Assembly: GCA_900541355.1 (NCBI GenBank)
Contig: UQJU01000063.1
Coordinates: 1-7,714, forward strand
From: Candidatus Avelusimicrobium fimicolum
GTDB lineage: Bacteria; Elusimicrobiota; Elusimicrobia; Elusimicrobiales; Elusimicrobiaceae
DNA: 7,714 nucleotides
Direction of reading: 5' to 3'
Shown here: in pieces, positions 1 through 6,343 of the stretch
Position numbering within the stretch: the stretch's first letter is position 1
Layout of the letters: each line of letters opens with the position of its first letter
The notes under the pieces: generated by a model
Database searches by the model: none
What the model saw: only the letters and a program-made list of their open reading frames with translations
Told to the model about the DNA's origin: nothing
Program-made: the position numbers and the translations under genes

Positions 1-2
1 CG

Positions 3-395
3 TTAAAATGGGAAGAGCGTACGACGAGCGACAATAAAAAAGTGAAATTATTGGCCTTGGCAAATTGCAATGGGGCTACTATTCCGTCCACGGGCGATTG
101 CTCTAACGCTACTTATAAGGCCGCTCACAAGAGCGAGTGCTGCCCGTCCGCCGCTAAAACCGATACGGTATGTTATCAAAAAATGTATAAGTGGGTGTCT
201 ACAAACACGACCAATCATAATGATCCCGATGGGAGTGATTGCAAGGTTGGAAATGAGTGTTTTTCTTTGAATGCAACGTGTGATTTTCTGTTAGGTTGTC
301 ATACTTACAGTGCCGGTCAGGGGCAACATGAACGTGATTGCGTTTGTAGGAAATTAAAGTGCCAGGATTCTGGCGAATATAAACAGTTGTGGTAA
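3..395 (+). CDS. 3' end of a cysteine-rich, probably exported protein (5'-truncated)
   Basis: The frame is open from the left edge to a TAA at 393-395, about 130 codons, so the real start lies outside the window. A GTG at 42 could in principle start it, but there is no Shine-Dalgarno sequence before it and no signal peptide after it, and the frame stays open upstream. Counting from that GTG there are 12 cysteines in 117 residues (9, 20, 33, 34, 44, 67, 73, 80, 86, 100, 102, 107). The protein is also rich in Thr, Asn, Ser and Gly and has no membrane segment in the visible part. An even, high cysteine count suggests disulphide bonds outside the cytoplasm. I do not recognise the family. The C-terminal part of a pilin-like or other surface protein is one possibility. 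It is followed by a strong palindrome, so it probably ends its own transcription unit. Confidence 0.68.
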   Translation, partial: LKWEERTTSDNKKVKLLALANCNGATIPSTGDCSNATYKAAHKSECCPSAAKTDTVCYQKMYKWVSTNTTNHNDPDGSDCKVGNECFSLNATCDFLLGCHTYSAGQGQHERDCVCRKLKCQDSGEYKQLW

Positions 396-406
396 TTTTT
401 TAATCT

Positions 407-429
407 GCCCCGGGTTTAAAACCCGGGGC
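407..429 (+). terminator. Perfect palindrome, probable terminator after the cysteine-rich gene
   Basis: GCCCCGGGTTT (407-417) and AAACCCGGGGC (419-429) are exact reverse complements around a single A. In RNA the central A/T pairs would open as the loop, leaving a very stable GC-rich stem. The T tract after it is poor (TCAATTTT), so termination efficiency is uncertain. It lies 12 bases after the stop codon at 393-395 and about 50 bases before the next promoter. Confidence 0.62.
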
Positions 430-476
430 GTCAATTTTCACCGCGTAACAAAAATTCCCGTTTGCGCCCTCCGAAT

Positions 477-485
477 TGATATAAT
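477..485 (+). promoter_or_regulatory. Extended -10 promoter of the histidine kinase operon
   Basis: TG at 477-478, one spacer base, then a perfect TATAAT at 480-485 give the extended -10 form. No good -35 box lies at normal spacing: TTGCGC at 462-467 leaves only 12 bases. This fits extended -10 promoters, which need little -35 contact. Transcription would begin around 491-493, leaving a leader of roughly 10 bases that contains the ribosome binding site AGGTGG (493-498). Confidence 0.66.
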
Positions 486-501
486 CTAAATAAGGTGGAT
501 T

Positions 502-2211
502 ATGTCTTTATTTTCTAAACTTTTCAAATTGTTCTTGGCTGTGGTGCTTATGCCGCTTATCCCTATGGTGCTGCTGCTGGCCTACTACCAGGTTCATTTG
601 AAAAATAATATTTTGGAAACGCACGCGAATTTAGCGCAAATCGTATCCTCGTCTATGAACCAACACATAGAGGACCTTACTTGGCGCTTGTCTTTCGCGC
701 AAAATATTACGTCCGCCCTTGCCTCACATAAAAACCCTACCCGCCAGTTACAAGATGCTTTGGGGGCAAACCCTGACTTTTTGATTTTGGCCGTATTGGA
801 TTCCTCCGGAAAAGAATTATACCGCGCCGGAGATAAACAGATTTTAAAACAACTGCCGCCTCTTAATTTATCGGGCGACGACTCCTTGCCAGTGCTTGCC
901 AAAGAAGGCCGCTTGTCTGTCAGCAGTTTTGATGTAATGGACGGACGCCCGATTAGCGAATTTATTTATCCGCTTTCCAATGGGGATTTTTTATACGGAA
1001 TAATGAGTTTCTTTGGGCTGTTGTCGCGCGTGCAGGAACAGCGTATCGGCCAGACGGGCCGCATTTACATTGTGGACCAAAACGGCTCCGTCTATGCCAA
1101 CGATTACCAATACAAACCTGCGTTTGATGCGGAAGCGTTAAAGAACGCCTTTTCGTCCAAAAGCCGCCTGATTAAAAAATTGAACACCCCGCAGGAAACT
1201 TATGTGGGGGCTTTTGCGCCTACTCCCATTTTAGGGGCGTATGCCACCGTGCTCCAATTAAAGAGCGAGGCCTACCGCAGTATTTATTACACGAACATTA
1301 TTATTGCCCTGTTTTTGCTGTCTATTGCCACTTTGGCCTATTTCGGCGCGCTTACTTTTGCTGAGCGGTTAGGCGAGCCGATAGGCGCGCTTTCTCGGGC
1401 GGCAAAAGAGGTCAGCGCGGGTAATTTTGACGAAAAAATAGACGAGGAAATCGGTTGGGGTGAATTTAAGCAGTTGATTGCTTCCTTTAACAAAATGACT
1501 GCTGATTTGAAAGATTACCAAGTGTTGCAACTCCAAGCCCAGGTAAGCGAAATGAAGGAACAGGTGTTCCGGGCGGTTGCGCACGATTTGCGCGCGCCCC
1601 TTTTGGGGTTGCAAGGCTACTTATACATTTTGCAAAGCGGCAAAGTGTCTAAGGACGAAGAAAAGCAATATTTGGACTTAATGAGCAAAGCGGCTAAAAA
1701 TCTATCTGCTTTGTTGGAAGATGTGTTAGATGTTTCCCGCGTTCAGGCCGGAATGATGTTACCCAAAAAAGAAAGTGTATCATTGCCGGAACTTGTTAAA
1801 AACGTTACTGATACATTAGCCCCCGCCGCGCAAGAAAAGGGCTTGGCCCTTTCCGCAGATATCGCGGTGGAGCGTTTGCCGGCCGACCCGAAACTCTTGC
1901 AGCGGGTTATAATGAACTTGATATCTAACGCGATTAAATTTACCGACAAGGGTTTTGTCCGCGTGCGTGCGTGGCAAGACGAAAAAGGATATTATCTGTC
2001 GGTGGCTGACAGCGGGATAGGTATTAGTGAACAAGACGCAAAGGGACTTTTTCAAAAATATCATCAAGTCCGCACGGACCGTTCAGGCTACGGCTTGGGG
2101 CTGTTTATCAGCCGCCAAATTATGCAGGCGCACGGCGGGACGTTGGGCGTAACTTCTAAACAGGGCGAAGGCAGCGTGTTTACGCTTTCTATCCCCAAGG
2201 AGCAGAAATGA
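502..2211 (+). CDS. Membrane sensor histidine kinase (Cache-like sensor, HAMP, HisKA, HATPase_c)
   Basis: This 569-residue protein senses a signal outside the membrane and autophosphorylates a cytoplasmic histidine. The N-terminus has a membrane segment at about 8-30. An extracytoplasmic domain follows (about 31-260) with two Cache/PAS-like strand motifs, LAVLDSSGKELYR (96-108) and GRIYIVDQNGSVYAND (186-201), suggesting a double Cache fold. The second membrane segment is at about 262-285. HAMP spans about 286-337 with P293 and the EIG...FN element, then a short coiled coil. HisKA has the phosphoacceptor H361 in AVAHDLRAPL. The ATPase domain has the N box N472/N476, the G1 motif DSGIG (503-507), an F-box-like LFQKY (516-520) and the G2 motif GYGLGL (529-534), so it looks catalytically intact. 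AGGTGG lies just before the ATG. There is no receiver domain and no response regulator gene in the window, so the partner is encoded elsewhere. The stop overlaps the next gene as ATGA. The signal is unknown. Confidence 0.95.
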   Translation: MSLFSKLFKLFLAVVLMPLIPMVLLLAYYQVHLKNNILETHANLAQIVSSSMNQHIEDLTWRLSFAQNITSALASHKNPTRQLQDALGANPDFLILAVLDSSGKELYRAGDKQILKQLPPLNLSGDDSLPVLAKEGRLSVSSFDVMDGRPISEFIYPLSNGDFLYGIMSFFGLLSRVQEQRIGQTGRIYIVDQNGSVYANDYQYKPAFDAEALKNAFSSKSRLIKKLNTPQETYVGAFAPTPILGAYATVLQLKSEAYRSIYYTNIIIALFLLSIATLAYFGALTFAERLGEPIGALSRAAKEVSAGNFDEKIDEEIGWGEFKQLIASFNKMTADLKDYQVLQLQAQVSEMKEQVFRAVAHDLRAPLLGLQGYLYILQSGKVSKDEEKQYLDLMSKAAKNLSALLEDVLDVSRVQAGMMLPKKESVSLPELVKNVTDTLAPAAQEKGLALSADIAVERLPADPKLLQRVIMNLISNAIKFTDKGFVRVRAWQDEKGYYLSVADSGIGISEQDAKGLFQKYHQVRTDRSGYGLGLFISRQIMQAHGGTLGVTSKQGEGSVFTLSIPKEQK

Positions 2212-2921
2212 TTGTTTTTTGGCGGTTGTTTTTAACCTTCTTTTTGACGGATTTCGTTTTCTTTCACAAAACGATTAACCAGTTGGAAAAAGAAAACTGG
2301 CTCAAAGCCTCGGCTTTGCATAGTGCTGTGTTTTTGTTCTGGGCCTATTTGCTGTGCTACGGCTATTTAACAATGCCTTGGCCGTTTTTGGAACTTTTCC
2401 ACCTGCCCGGTTGGATGTGCATTTTGCTGTGCTGTGCATTCCACGTTTTTTCGGACAGATTTTTCCAGTTTGGCGGCAAAATGCGCCACGGGTATGTCTT
2501 AACATTTTTTACGAAAATCTTTGCCAACCTCCTCTTTTTGTTTCTGTGCGTACCGTTTAGAGTGCTGTACGAAACGGGTAATTTCTTTGCCGAATCGTGG
2601 GTTATCTTTTTGGTGGGGCTTGTAACCGCTACCCGCGTGATAGGTTGGTTTATCTTTTCCATTGAGCAGGACCGCTACGGGCGGGATTATCCCACCTTTG
2701 ACGAACGGTGGCTGCTGATGATGGTGCGTGCTATTTTCTTTTTAATAATGCTCTTGCCCGGTTGGCGGTGGATGGTGTGGCTGCTGGTGTGGTACGGGGC
2801 TTGTGTGTATGCCCGAAAAATACGCTTGATGGACGTGTCCCACGCGGCTTTTTATATAGGGGTATTTGGGGCTGTTTTGGTAGGTTTTTTGGTACGCCTG
2901 AGATTTTATTTGGTGTGGTGA
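2208..2921 (+). CDS. Multi-pass membrane protein, DUF3307-like N-terminus
   Basis: This 237-residue protein is very hydrophobic and rich in Phe, Trp and Leu, with roughly six or seven predicted membrane segments (about 3-20, 36-58, 66-82, 99-119, 130-150, 170-200, 212-230). The N-terminal third has the spaced pattern I associate with DUF3307: an early Asp in the first helix (D15 in LTDF), LHSA (37-40) and a later HVFSD (79-83) with His and Asp inside a helix. Those polar residues in membrane helices could form a functional site, but the family has no established biochemical role that I know of. The start ATG at 2208 overlaps the kinase stop by four bases (ATGA), a sign of translational coupling. 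The exonuclease begins three bases after its stop. The context suggests co-production with the kinase and perhaps a role in its signalling, which is inference only. The family assignment is from memory of the pattern. Confidence 0.85.
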   Translation: MIVFWRLFLTFFLTDFVFFHKTINQLEKENWLKASALHSAVFLFWAYLLCYGYLTMPWPFLELFHLPGWMCILLCCAFHVFSDRFFQFGGKMRHGYVLTFFTKIFANLLFLFLCVPFRVLYETGNFFAESWVIFLVGLVTATRVIGWFIFSIEQDRYGRDYPTFDERWLLMMVRAIFFLIMLLPGWRWMVWLLVWYGACVYARKIRLMDVSHAAFYIGVFGAVLVGFLVRLRFYLVW

Positions 2922-2924
2922 GAT

Positions 2925-3518
2925 ATGGAACTTTCTAAAATTAAATTTGCTTGCTTGGATACGGAAACGACGGGTTTGTCGCCGGATGACGGCGGACGAA
3001 TTTGCGAACTGGCAGTGTCTGTATCCCAGGGCGGCCGCCCGGTGGAGGAATTTTCCACCTTGTTAAACCCTGGTATGCCAATGCACCCGGAGGTGATTGC
3101 TATTCACGGTATTACAAACGAAATGGTGGCAAGTGCCCCCAAATTTGCCGATATATTGCCCAAACTTTTGGGTTTGTTGGATGATTGTGTTATAGTGGCG
3201 CACAATGCTGATTTTGACGTAAACTTTTTACGCAGTGAATTTGCACAATGCGGAATGCGCTTTCCGCCCTATCCCGTGATTGATACGCTCAAACTGGCGC
3301 GCAAGAGCGGTAAATTTGCCAAAAACAACTTGGGCTGTATTGCCGCTGATTTAGGAATTAACTGCGCGGGGTGGCACCGGGCAATGGCTGATACGAAAAT
3401 GGCCGAACAGATTTTTTATTACTTTTTAACCGAACTTAACAAGCACGGTGTTTCTACACTGGAACAGTTAAGTTCGTTCCAACAAAAACGTTGGAAAGAT
3501 TTAATTAAGGAGAATTAA
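2925..3518 (+). CDS. 3'-5' exonuclease, DnaQ/Pol III epsilon family (DEDDh)
   Basis: This 197-residue protein consists almost wholly of one exonuclease domain that removes nucleotides from 3' ends using two metal ions. All three motifs are present: ExoI ACLDTETTGL with D12 and E14, ExoII VAHNADFDVNFL with D98, and ExoIII HRAMADTKM with H151 and D156, so it belongs to the DEDDh class and looks active. HGIT (61-64), typical of the family, is also present. It could be a replication proofreading subunit or a stand-alone repair or RNA-processing nuclease. There is no fused helicase, GIY-YIG or polymerase domain to decide, so I give no gene symbol. It begins three bases after the membrane protein gene. 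Its last codons carry the ribosome binding site of gpmI (AAGGAG, 3507-3512), so expression is tied to the same operon. Confidence 0.93.
   Translation: MELSKIKFACLDTETTGLSPDDGGRICELAVSVSQGGRPVEEFSTLLNPGMPMHPEVIAIHGITNEMVASAPKFADILPKLLGLLDDCVIVAHNADFDVNFLRSEFAQCGMRFPPYPVIDTLKLARKSGKFAKNNLGCIAADLGINCAGWHRAMADTKMAEQIFYYFLTELNKHGVSTLEQLSSFQQKRWKDLIKEN
3507..3512 (+). promoter_or_regulatory. Strong ribosome binding site of gpmI inside the exonuclease gene
   Basis: AAGGAG ends eight bases before the gpmI ATG at 3521 and lies within the last codons of the exonuclease gene. It is one of the best Shine-Dalgarno matches in the window, in keeping with a highly expressed glycolytic gene, and it fixes the gpmI start. 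Confidence 0.8.
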
Positions 3519-3520
3519 TT

Positions 3521-5074
3521 ATGGAAAAAGTAGTTTTAATTATTCGCGACGGTTGGGGCGATGCCAAAGCCGGTCCGCACAATGCCGTAACCAATGCCAA
3601 AACGCCGAATATGACGAAATATTTAGCCGAATATCCTCATACGCAAATTGAAGCCTCCGGCGAACAAGTAGGTTTGCCCGCCGGGTATATGGGGTCCTCC
3701 GAAGTCGGCCACCTCAATATGGGCGCGGGGCGCATTGTGGTACAGGAACTCAAACGCTTGAAAGACACCATTGAGGACGGTTCTTTATTTAAATCCGCTC
3801 CGTTTGCCGCCTGCATTGATAACTGCCTGAAAAACCATAAACCGCTGCACGTTATGGGCCTTGTGCAAGATGAAGGGGTGCACGCCCACCAGGACCATTT
3901 GCACGCCATTATGAAATATGCCGCCGAAAAGGGCATTAAGGATGTATATATACATTTCTTTGCCGACGGACGCGATACTCCGCCGCAGAGTTCTATCGGG
4001 TTTATCCGCACCTTGGAAGAAAAAATTAAAGAATACGGTGTCGGAAAAATTGCCACTATTCAGGGCCGCTACTATGCTATGGACCGCGGCGAGGATTGGA
4101 GCCTGACCGATAAAGCCTATAATTTAATTGTGCACGCCCAAGGCTTACACGGCAATACCGCCGAAGAAGTGGTGGAAACCGATTACAAAACAATGAAAAC
4201 CCCCACCAATACGCCGATGGTGGACGAATATATCCCGCCGACCGTATTGGGCGATTATAAAGGTATGGAAGCCGGTTCCAGCGTGATTTTCTTTAACTTC
4301 CGCCAAGACCGCGCTATCCAACTGACCCGTGCGTTTATTGATGATAACTATCCGGGCCACCGCGGCGAACGTGTACCGTGCGTGTATTGCGGATTGACCA
4401 AATACTATGATGCCTTCCCGTTTAATGCCTTACCCTCTATGACAGACGGCGGCGGTATGGACCATTTGCTCGGGCAGGTAATTTCTGATGCGGGCTTAAA
4501 GCAACTGCGCTTGGCTGAAACGCAGAAATTCAAACACGTTACGTCCTTCTTTAACGGCAAACAAATTAAACCGTATGCCGGAGAGGACCGCATTGAAATC
4601 AAGGGCCGCTTTGACCCGGCTACCTTTGCCGAACATCCAGAAATGGAAGCCTATATCGTTAAGGACGAAGCCCTCAAACAAATCGCTTCTGGCAAGTATG
4701 ACTTTATTGTTATTAACTTTGCTAACTGCGATATGGTGGGTCATACGGGTAAGTTTGACTCCGTGGTCAAGGCCGTAGAAGTGGTGGACGAGTGCACGGG
4801 CCTGGTAACCAAGGATGCCTTGAAGCACGGATACACGGTGTTTATTACCGCCGACCACGGCAACGCCGAAGAAATGTGGGACGATAAAATCAATATGCCC
4901 AAAACCGCCCATACGACCAACTTGGTAGATTTTGTATATGTCAGCAACAACCACAAAAACGCCAAAATGGCCGCCACAGGCAACCTGGGCGATATTGCGG
5001 TAACGGTATTGGACGTGATGGGGCTTAAAAAGCCTGCCGATATGACGGCCAAGAGTTTAATTGCCGGCAAATAA
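3521..5074 (+). CDS. gpmI: 2,3-bisphosphoglycerate-independent phosphoglycerate mutase
   Basis: This cytoplasmic enzyme interconverts 3-phosphoglycerate and 2-phosphoglycerate in glycolysis and gluconeogenesis. It belongs to the alkaline phosphatase superfamily and needs Mn2+. At 517 residues it matches the usual length of about 510. The first metal/catalytic block has D10 in RDGWG and the catalytic serine S60 in GSSEVGHLNMGAGR. The substrate-binding insertion contains VHAHQDH (120-126), ADGRDTPP (148-155) and the conserved RYYAMDR (183-189). The second metal block has D404 and H408 (CDMVGHTG), D445 and H446 (TADHGNAE) and H464 (KTAHTT). All expected ligands are present, so it should be active. 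Residue 9 is Arg where the familiar Bacillus-type enzyme reads LDG. It is last in the kinase operon, although such a housekeeping gene may also have promoters I cannot see. A long terminator begins 20 bases after its stop. Confidence 0.98.
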   Translation: MEKVVLIIRDGWGDAKAGPHNAVTNAKTPNMTKYLAEYPHTQIEASGEQVGLPAGYMGSSEVGHLNMGAGRIVVQELKRLKDTIEDGSLFKSAPFAACIDNCLKNHKPLHVMGLVQDEGVHAHQDHLHAIMKYAAEKGIKDVYIHFFADGRDTPPQSSIGFIRTLEEKIKEYGVGKIATIQGRYYAMDRGEDWSLTDKAYNLIVHAQGLHGNTAEEVVETDYKTMKTPTNTPMVDEYIPPTVLGDYKGMEAGSSVIFFNFRQDRAIQLTRAFIDDNYPGHRGERVPCVYCGLTKYYDAFPFNALPSMTDGGGMDHLLGQVISDAGLKQLRLAETQKFKHVTSFFNGKQIKPYAGEDRIEIKGRFDPATFAEHPEMEAYIVKDEALKQIASGKYDFIVINFANCDMVGHTGKFDSVVKAVEVVDECTGLVTKDALKHGYTVFITADHGNAEEMWDDKINMPKTAHTTNLVDFVYVSNNHKNAKMAATGNLGDIAVTVLDVMGLKKPADMTAKSLIAGK

Positions 5075-5093
5075 CAAATAAAACTCCGATTAT

Positions 5094-5150
5094 AAAAATC
5101 ACTTTTGCGCTTGTTCTCTCCCAAAAGGCCTCCGCAAGAGTGATTTTTTT
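5094..5150 (+). terminator. Intrinsic terminator after gpmI
   Basis: Positions 5094-5109 and 5133-5148 pair over 16 bases with one G-U wobble; the outer part is AAAAATCACT against AGTGATTTTT. The loop is 23 bases and the T tract runs 5144-5150. The long loop is unusual, but stem plus T run is a standard Rho-independent signal. The A-rich outer 5' arm could also make it work for transcription from the opposite side. Confidence 0.88.
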
Positions 5151-5191
5151 AAAATGGCGTAAAAGAATAAGCGGATTTTTTCGCAAAAAAG

Positions 5192-5197
5192 TAAAAT
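5192..5197 (+). promoter_or_regulatory. Possible -10 box immediately before the DUF167 gene
   Basis: TAAAAT at 5192-5197 sits six bases before the ATG at 5204, in an A/T-rich stretch after the gpmI terminator. If real, transcription would begin at or next to the start codon and the mRNA would be nearly leaderless, which agrees with the absence of a Shine-Dalgarno sequence. No convincing -35 box is visible and A/T-rich sequence gives such matches by chance. Confidence 0.35.
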
Positions 5198-5203
5198 AGA
5201 AAT

Positions 5204-5431
5204 ATGGAAAGTTATATTAAGGTAAAAGTCCACGCGGGGGAAAAGAAGAACAAACTTGTTCAAAAAGCCCCGGATACTTTTGAACTGTGGGTAAAAGCCC
5301 CTGCCGAACAGGGCCGTGCCAACGAGGCTGTCCGCGCGTTGTTGGCACAACACCTCAATTTGCCCGAAAATAAACTTTCGCTGATTAAGGGCGCCACCTC
5401 TCCGGCTAAAATTTTCCTAAAACGCGCCTAA
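5204..5431 (+). CDS. DUF167 / YggU family protein (UPF0235)
   Basis: This 75-residue single-domain protein belongs to a widespread family of unknown biochemical function. The family hallmark is clear: VKAPAEQGRANEAV (30-43), followed by LLAQHL (46-51) and IKGATSPAKIFL (61-72), corresponding to the usual pattern of small basic residues before ANEA and a late SGxxSRxK-like loop. Length is at the short end of the usual 75-100. The ATG at 5204 has no ribosome binding site and may lie at the very 5' end of its transcript. The gene is isolated between the gpmI terminator and the rpsF promoter. No terminator separates it from rpsF, so some read-through into the ribosomal operon is likely. No function can be given from the sequence. 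Confidence 0.93.
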   Translation: MESYIKVKVHAGEKKNKLVQKAPDTFELWVKAPAEQGRANEAVRALLAQHLNLPENKLSLIKGATSPAKIFLKRA

Positions 5432-5457
5432 TTTGGCTATATAAATCCCTCCAATTT

Positions 5458-5466
5458 TGTTATAAT
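5458..5466 (+). promoter_or_regulatory. Extended -10 promoter of the rpsF operon
   Basis: TG at 5458-5459, one base, then a perfect TATAAT at 5461-5466. This is the same TGnTATAAT layout as the kinase promoter at 477-485. The only -35-like hexamer, TTGGCT at 5433-5438, is 22 bases away, too far. Transcription should start near 5473, exactly where the leader stem begins. Confidence 0.75.
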
Positions 5467-5472
5467 ATCCAT

Positions 5473-5517
5473 AGAGCAAATTATCCGGGGCGTAAGCCCT
5501 TGGTGTTTTTTGACTCT
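5473..5517 (+). promoter_or_regulatory. Candidate S6:S18-binding leader RNA (rpsF autoregulation)
   Basis: The leader between the predicted transcript start and rpsF folds well. The outer stem pairs AGAGCAAA (5473-5480) with TTTGACTCT (5509-5517), leaving one bulged A (5513). Inside it lies CCG (5485-5487) directly before a perfect hairpin, GGGC (5488-5491), tetraloop GTAA (5492-5495, GNRA type) and GCCC (5496-5499). In many bacteria the rpsF leader carries a helix with a bulged CCG that imitates the 16S rRNA site of the S6:S18 complex, and binding represses the operon. Both partner proteins are encoded downstream here. The pairing is read directly; the S6:S18 role is inferred from that known motif and the gene context. 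Confidence 0.72.
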
Positions 5518-5545
5518 GCAAAACGCAAAAAAGAATAATTGGTAT

Positions 5546-5866
5546 ATGAAAACTTACGAAAGCGTAATTATTGTGAAACCCCAACTCTCCGACGGAGAAG
5601 TGGGCGAATTTGTGGTTAAGGCCAAAGACCTTATCACGAAAAACGGTGGCGAAGTTGTCAGCGAAGAAAGATTGGGCAGAAGAAAATTCACCCACGAAGT
5701 AAATCACGTTCGCGATGGCTTCTACCTCTATTTAAAGTTCAAAGCTGAACCGAAATTTGTAAAAGTTTTTGAAGATGCTTTGAAACTTAACGAAAAAGTC
5801 CTCCGCTCTATGACGATGTGCGCCGTAGAAGTGAAGGTAAAACCGGCTCCTGCCGTTGCAAAATAA
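5546..5866 (+). CDS. rpsF: 30S ribosomal protein S6
   Basis: S6 binds the central domain of 16S rRNA on the 30S platform together with S18. The 106-residue product starts MKTYESVIIVKPQLSD, the canonical S6 opening strand, and continues through the ferredoxin-like fold with GGEVVSEERLGRRKFTHEV (34-52), DGFYLYLKFKAEP (57-69) and the helix before LRSMTMCAVEV (86-96). A short Lys/Pro/Ala tail ends it. The frame extends upstream to a TTG at 5510, but that would lie inside the leader stem and add residues not seen in S6, so ATG 5546 is preferred. The Shine-Dalgarno sequence is weak (only an A-rich AAGAA before ATTGGTAT), so initiation may depend on leader folding. It is first in the rpsF-ssb-rpsR-rplI operon; ssb starts seven bases after its stop. 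Confidence 0.97.
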   Translation: MKTYESVIIVKPQLSDGEVGEFVVKAKDLITKNGGEVVSEERLGRRKFTHEVNHVRDGFYLYLKFKAEPKFVKVFEDALKLNEKVLRSMTMCAVEVKVKPAPAVAK

Positions 5867-5873
5867 GGTCGCT

Positions 5874-6320
5874 ATGCCAGCACAAATCAAATTACCGGAA
5901 CAAAACGTTGTATTTCTAGTCGGACGGTTAACACGTGACCCTAACGTTTCTTTTACGCAGAAAGGTCAGGCAGTGTGCCGTTGTGACATTGCGGTCAACC
6001 GCAGATATTTGGATGCTGCCACAAACGAGTGGAAAGATGACACCGTATTCGTTCCCGTAGTGGTTTGGGGTGCTGCCGCCGAACGGTGTAAAGACCGGGT
6101 GAAAAAAGGGACCCCCATTTCCGTGGAGGGCCGCCTCACCAGCAGCGAATACACCGATAAAACTACCGGTCAAACCCGCAGAAGTTTGCAGGTAACAGCC
6201 CGTAGAATCCAAATACTGGAAAATAACGCCGCCGGCGGTTATCACACCGCTGATGCCGCTCCGGCCGCTAAGGACGACGTCCCCACTACTGACGTAATGG
6301 AAGACGACGTGCCTTTTTAA
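5874..6320 (+). CDS. ssb: Single-stranded DNA-binding protein SSB
   Basis: SSB coats single-stranded DNA in replication, recombination and repair and recruits partner proteins through its tail. The 148-residue product has one OB fold at about 11-117: NVVFLVGRLTRDPNV (11-25), CRCDIAVNRRY (35-45), the DNA-stacking aromatics W53, F59 and W65 with VPVVVWG, then GTPISVEGRL (79-88) and LQVTARRIQIL (105-115). A short linker rich in Ala and Asp leads to the acidic tip EDDVPF (143-148), the conserved protein-interaction motif. A TTG at 5856 would overlap rpsF. ATG 5874 is chosen because AAGG (5865-5868) precedes it by five bases. The linker is shorter than the Gly/Gln-rich one of E. coli SSB, as is common when ssb lies between rpsF and rpsR. 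Confidence 0.97.
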   Translation: MPAQIKLPEQNVVFLVGRLTRDPNVSFTQKGQAVCRCDIAVNRRYLDAATNEWKDDTVFVPVVVWGAAAERCKDRVKKGTPISVEGRLTSSEYTDKTTGQTRRSLQVTARRIQILENNAAGGYHTADAAPAAKDDVPTTDVMEDDVPF

Positions 6321-6343
6321 CAGGAACCAAAGAGAGATAACAA

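Noticed and set aside
4496..4954. Long open frame on the minus strand within gpmI
   Set aside because: It mirrors a strongly conserved gene, has no ribosome binding site and no recognisable protein features. The same applies to the other minus-strand frames inside the genes.
5171..5190. Small inverted repeats around ATTTTTTCGCAAAAAAGT before the DUF167 gene
   Set aside because: The stem is only A-T pairs with a three-base loop, expected by chance in this A/T-rich gap.
5488..5512. GGGC-GTAA-GCCC followed by TTGGTGTTTTTTG as an intrinsic terminator or attenuator before rpsF
   Set aside because: The stem is only 4 bp (5 with a wobble) and nine bases separate it from the T run, which is instead used in the outer leader stem. 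The S6:S18 leader reading explains more of the sequence, though some attenuation cannot be excluded.
5510..5545. Upstream TTG start for rpsF
   Set aside because: It lies inside the leader stem and would add 12 residues before the canonical MKTYE opening of S6.
5856..5873. Upstream TTG start for ssb overlapping rpsF
   Set aside because: AAGG is correctly spaced for the ATG at 5874, and SSB proteins do not need the extra residues.
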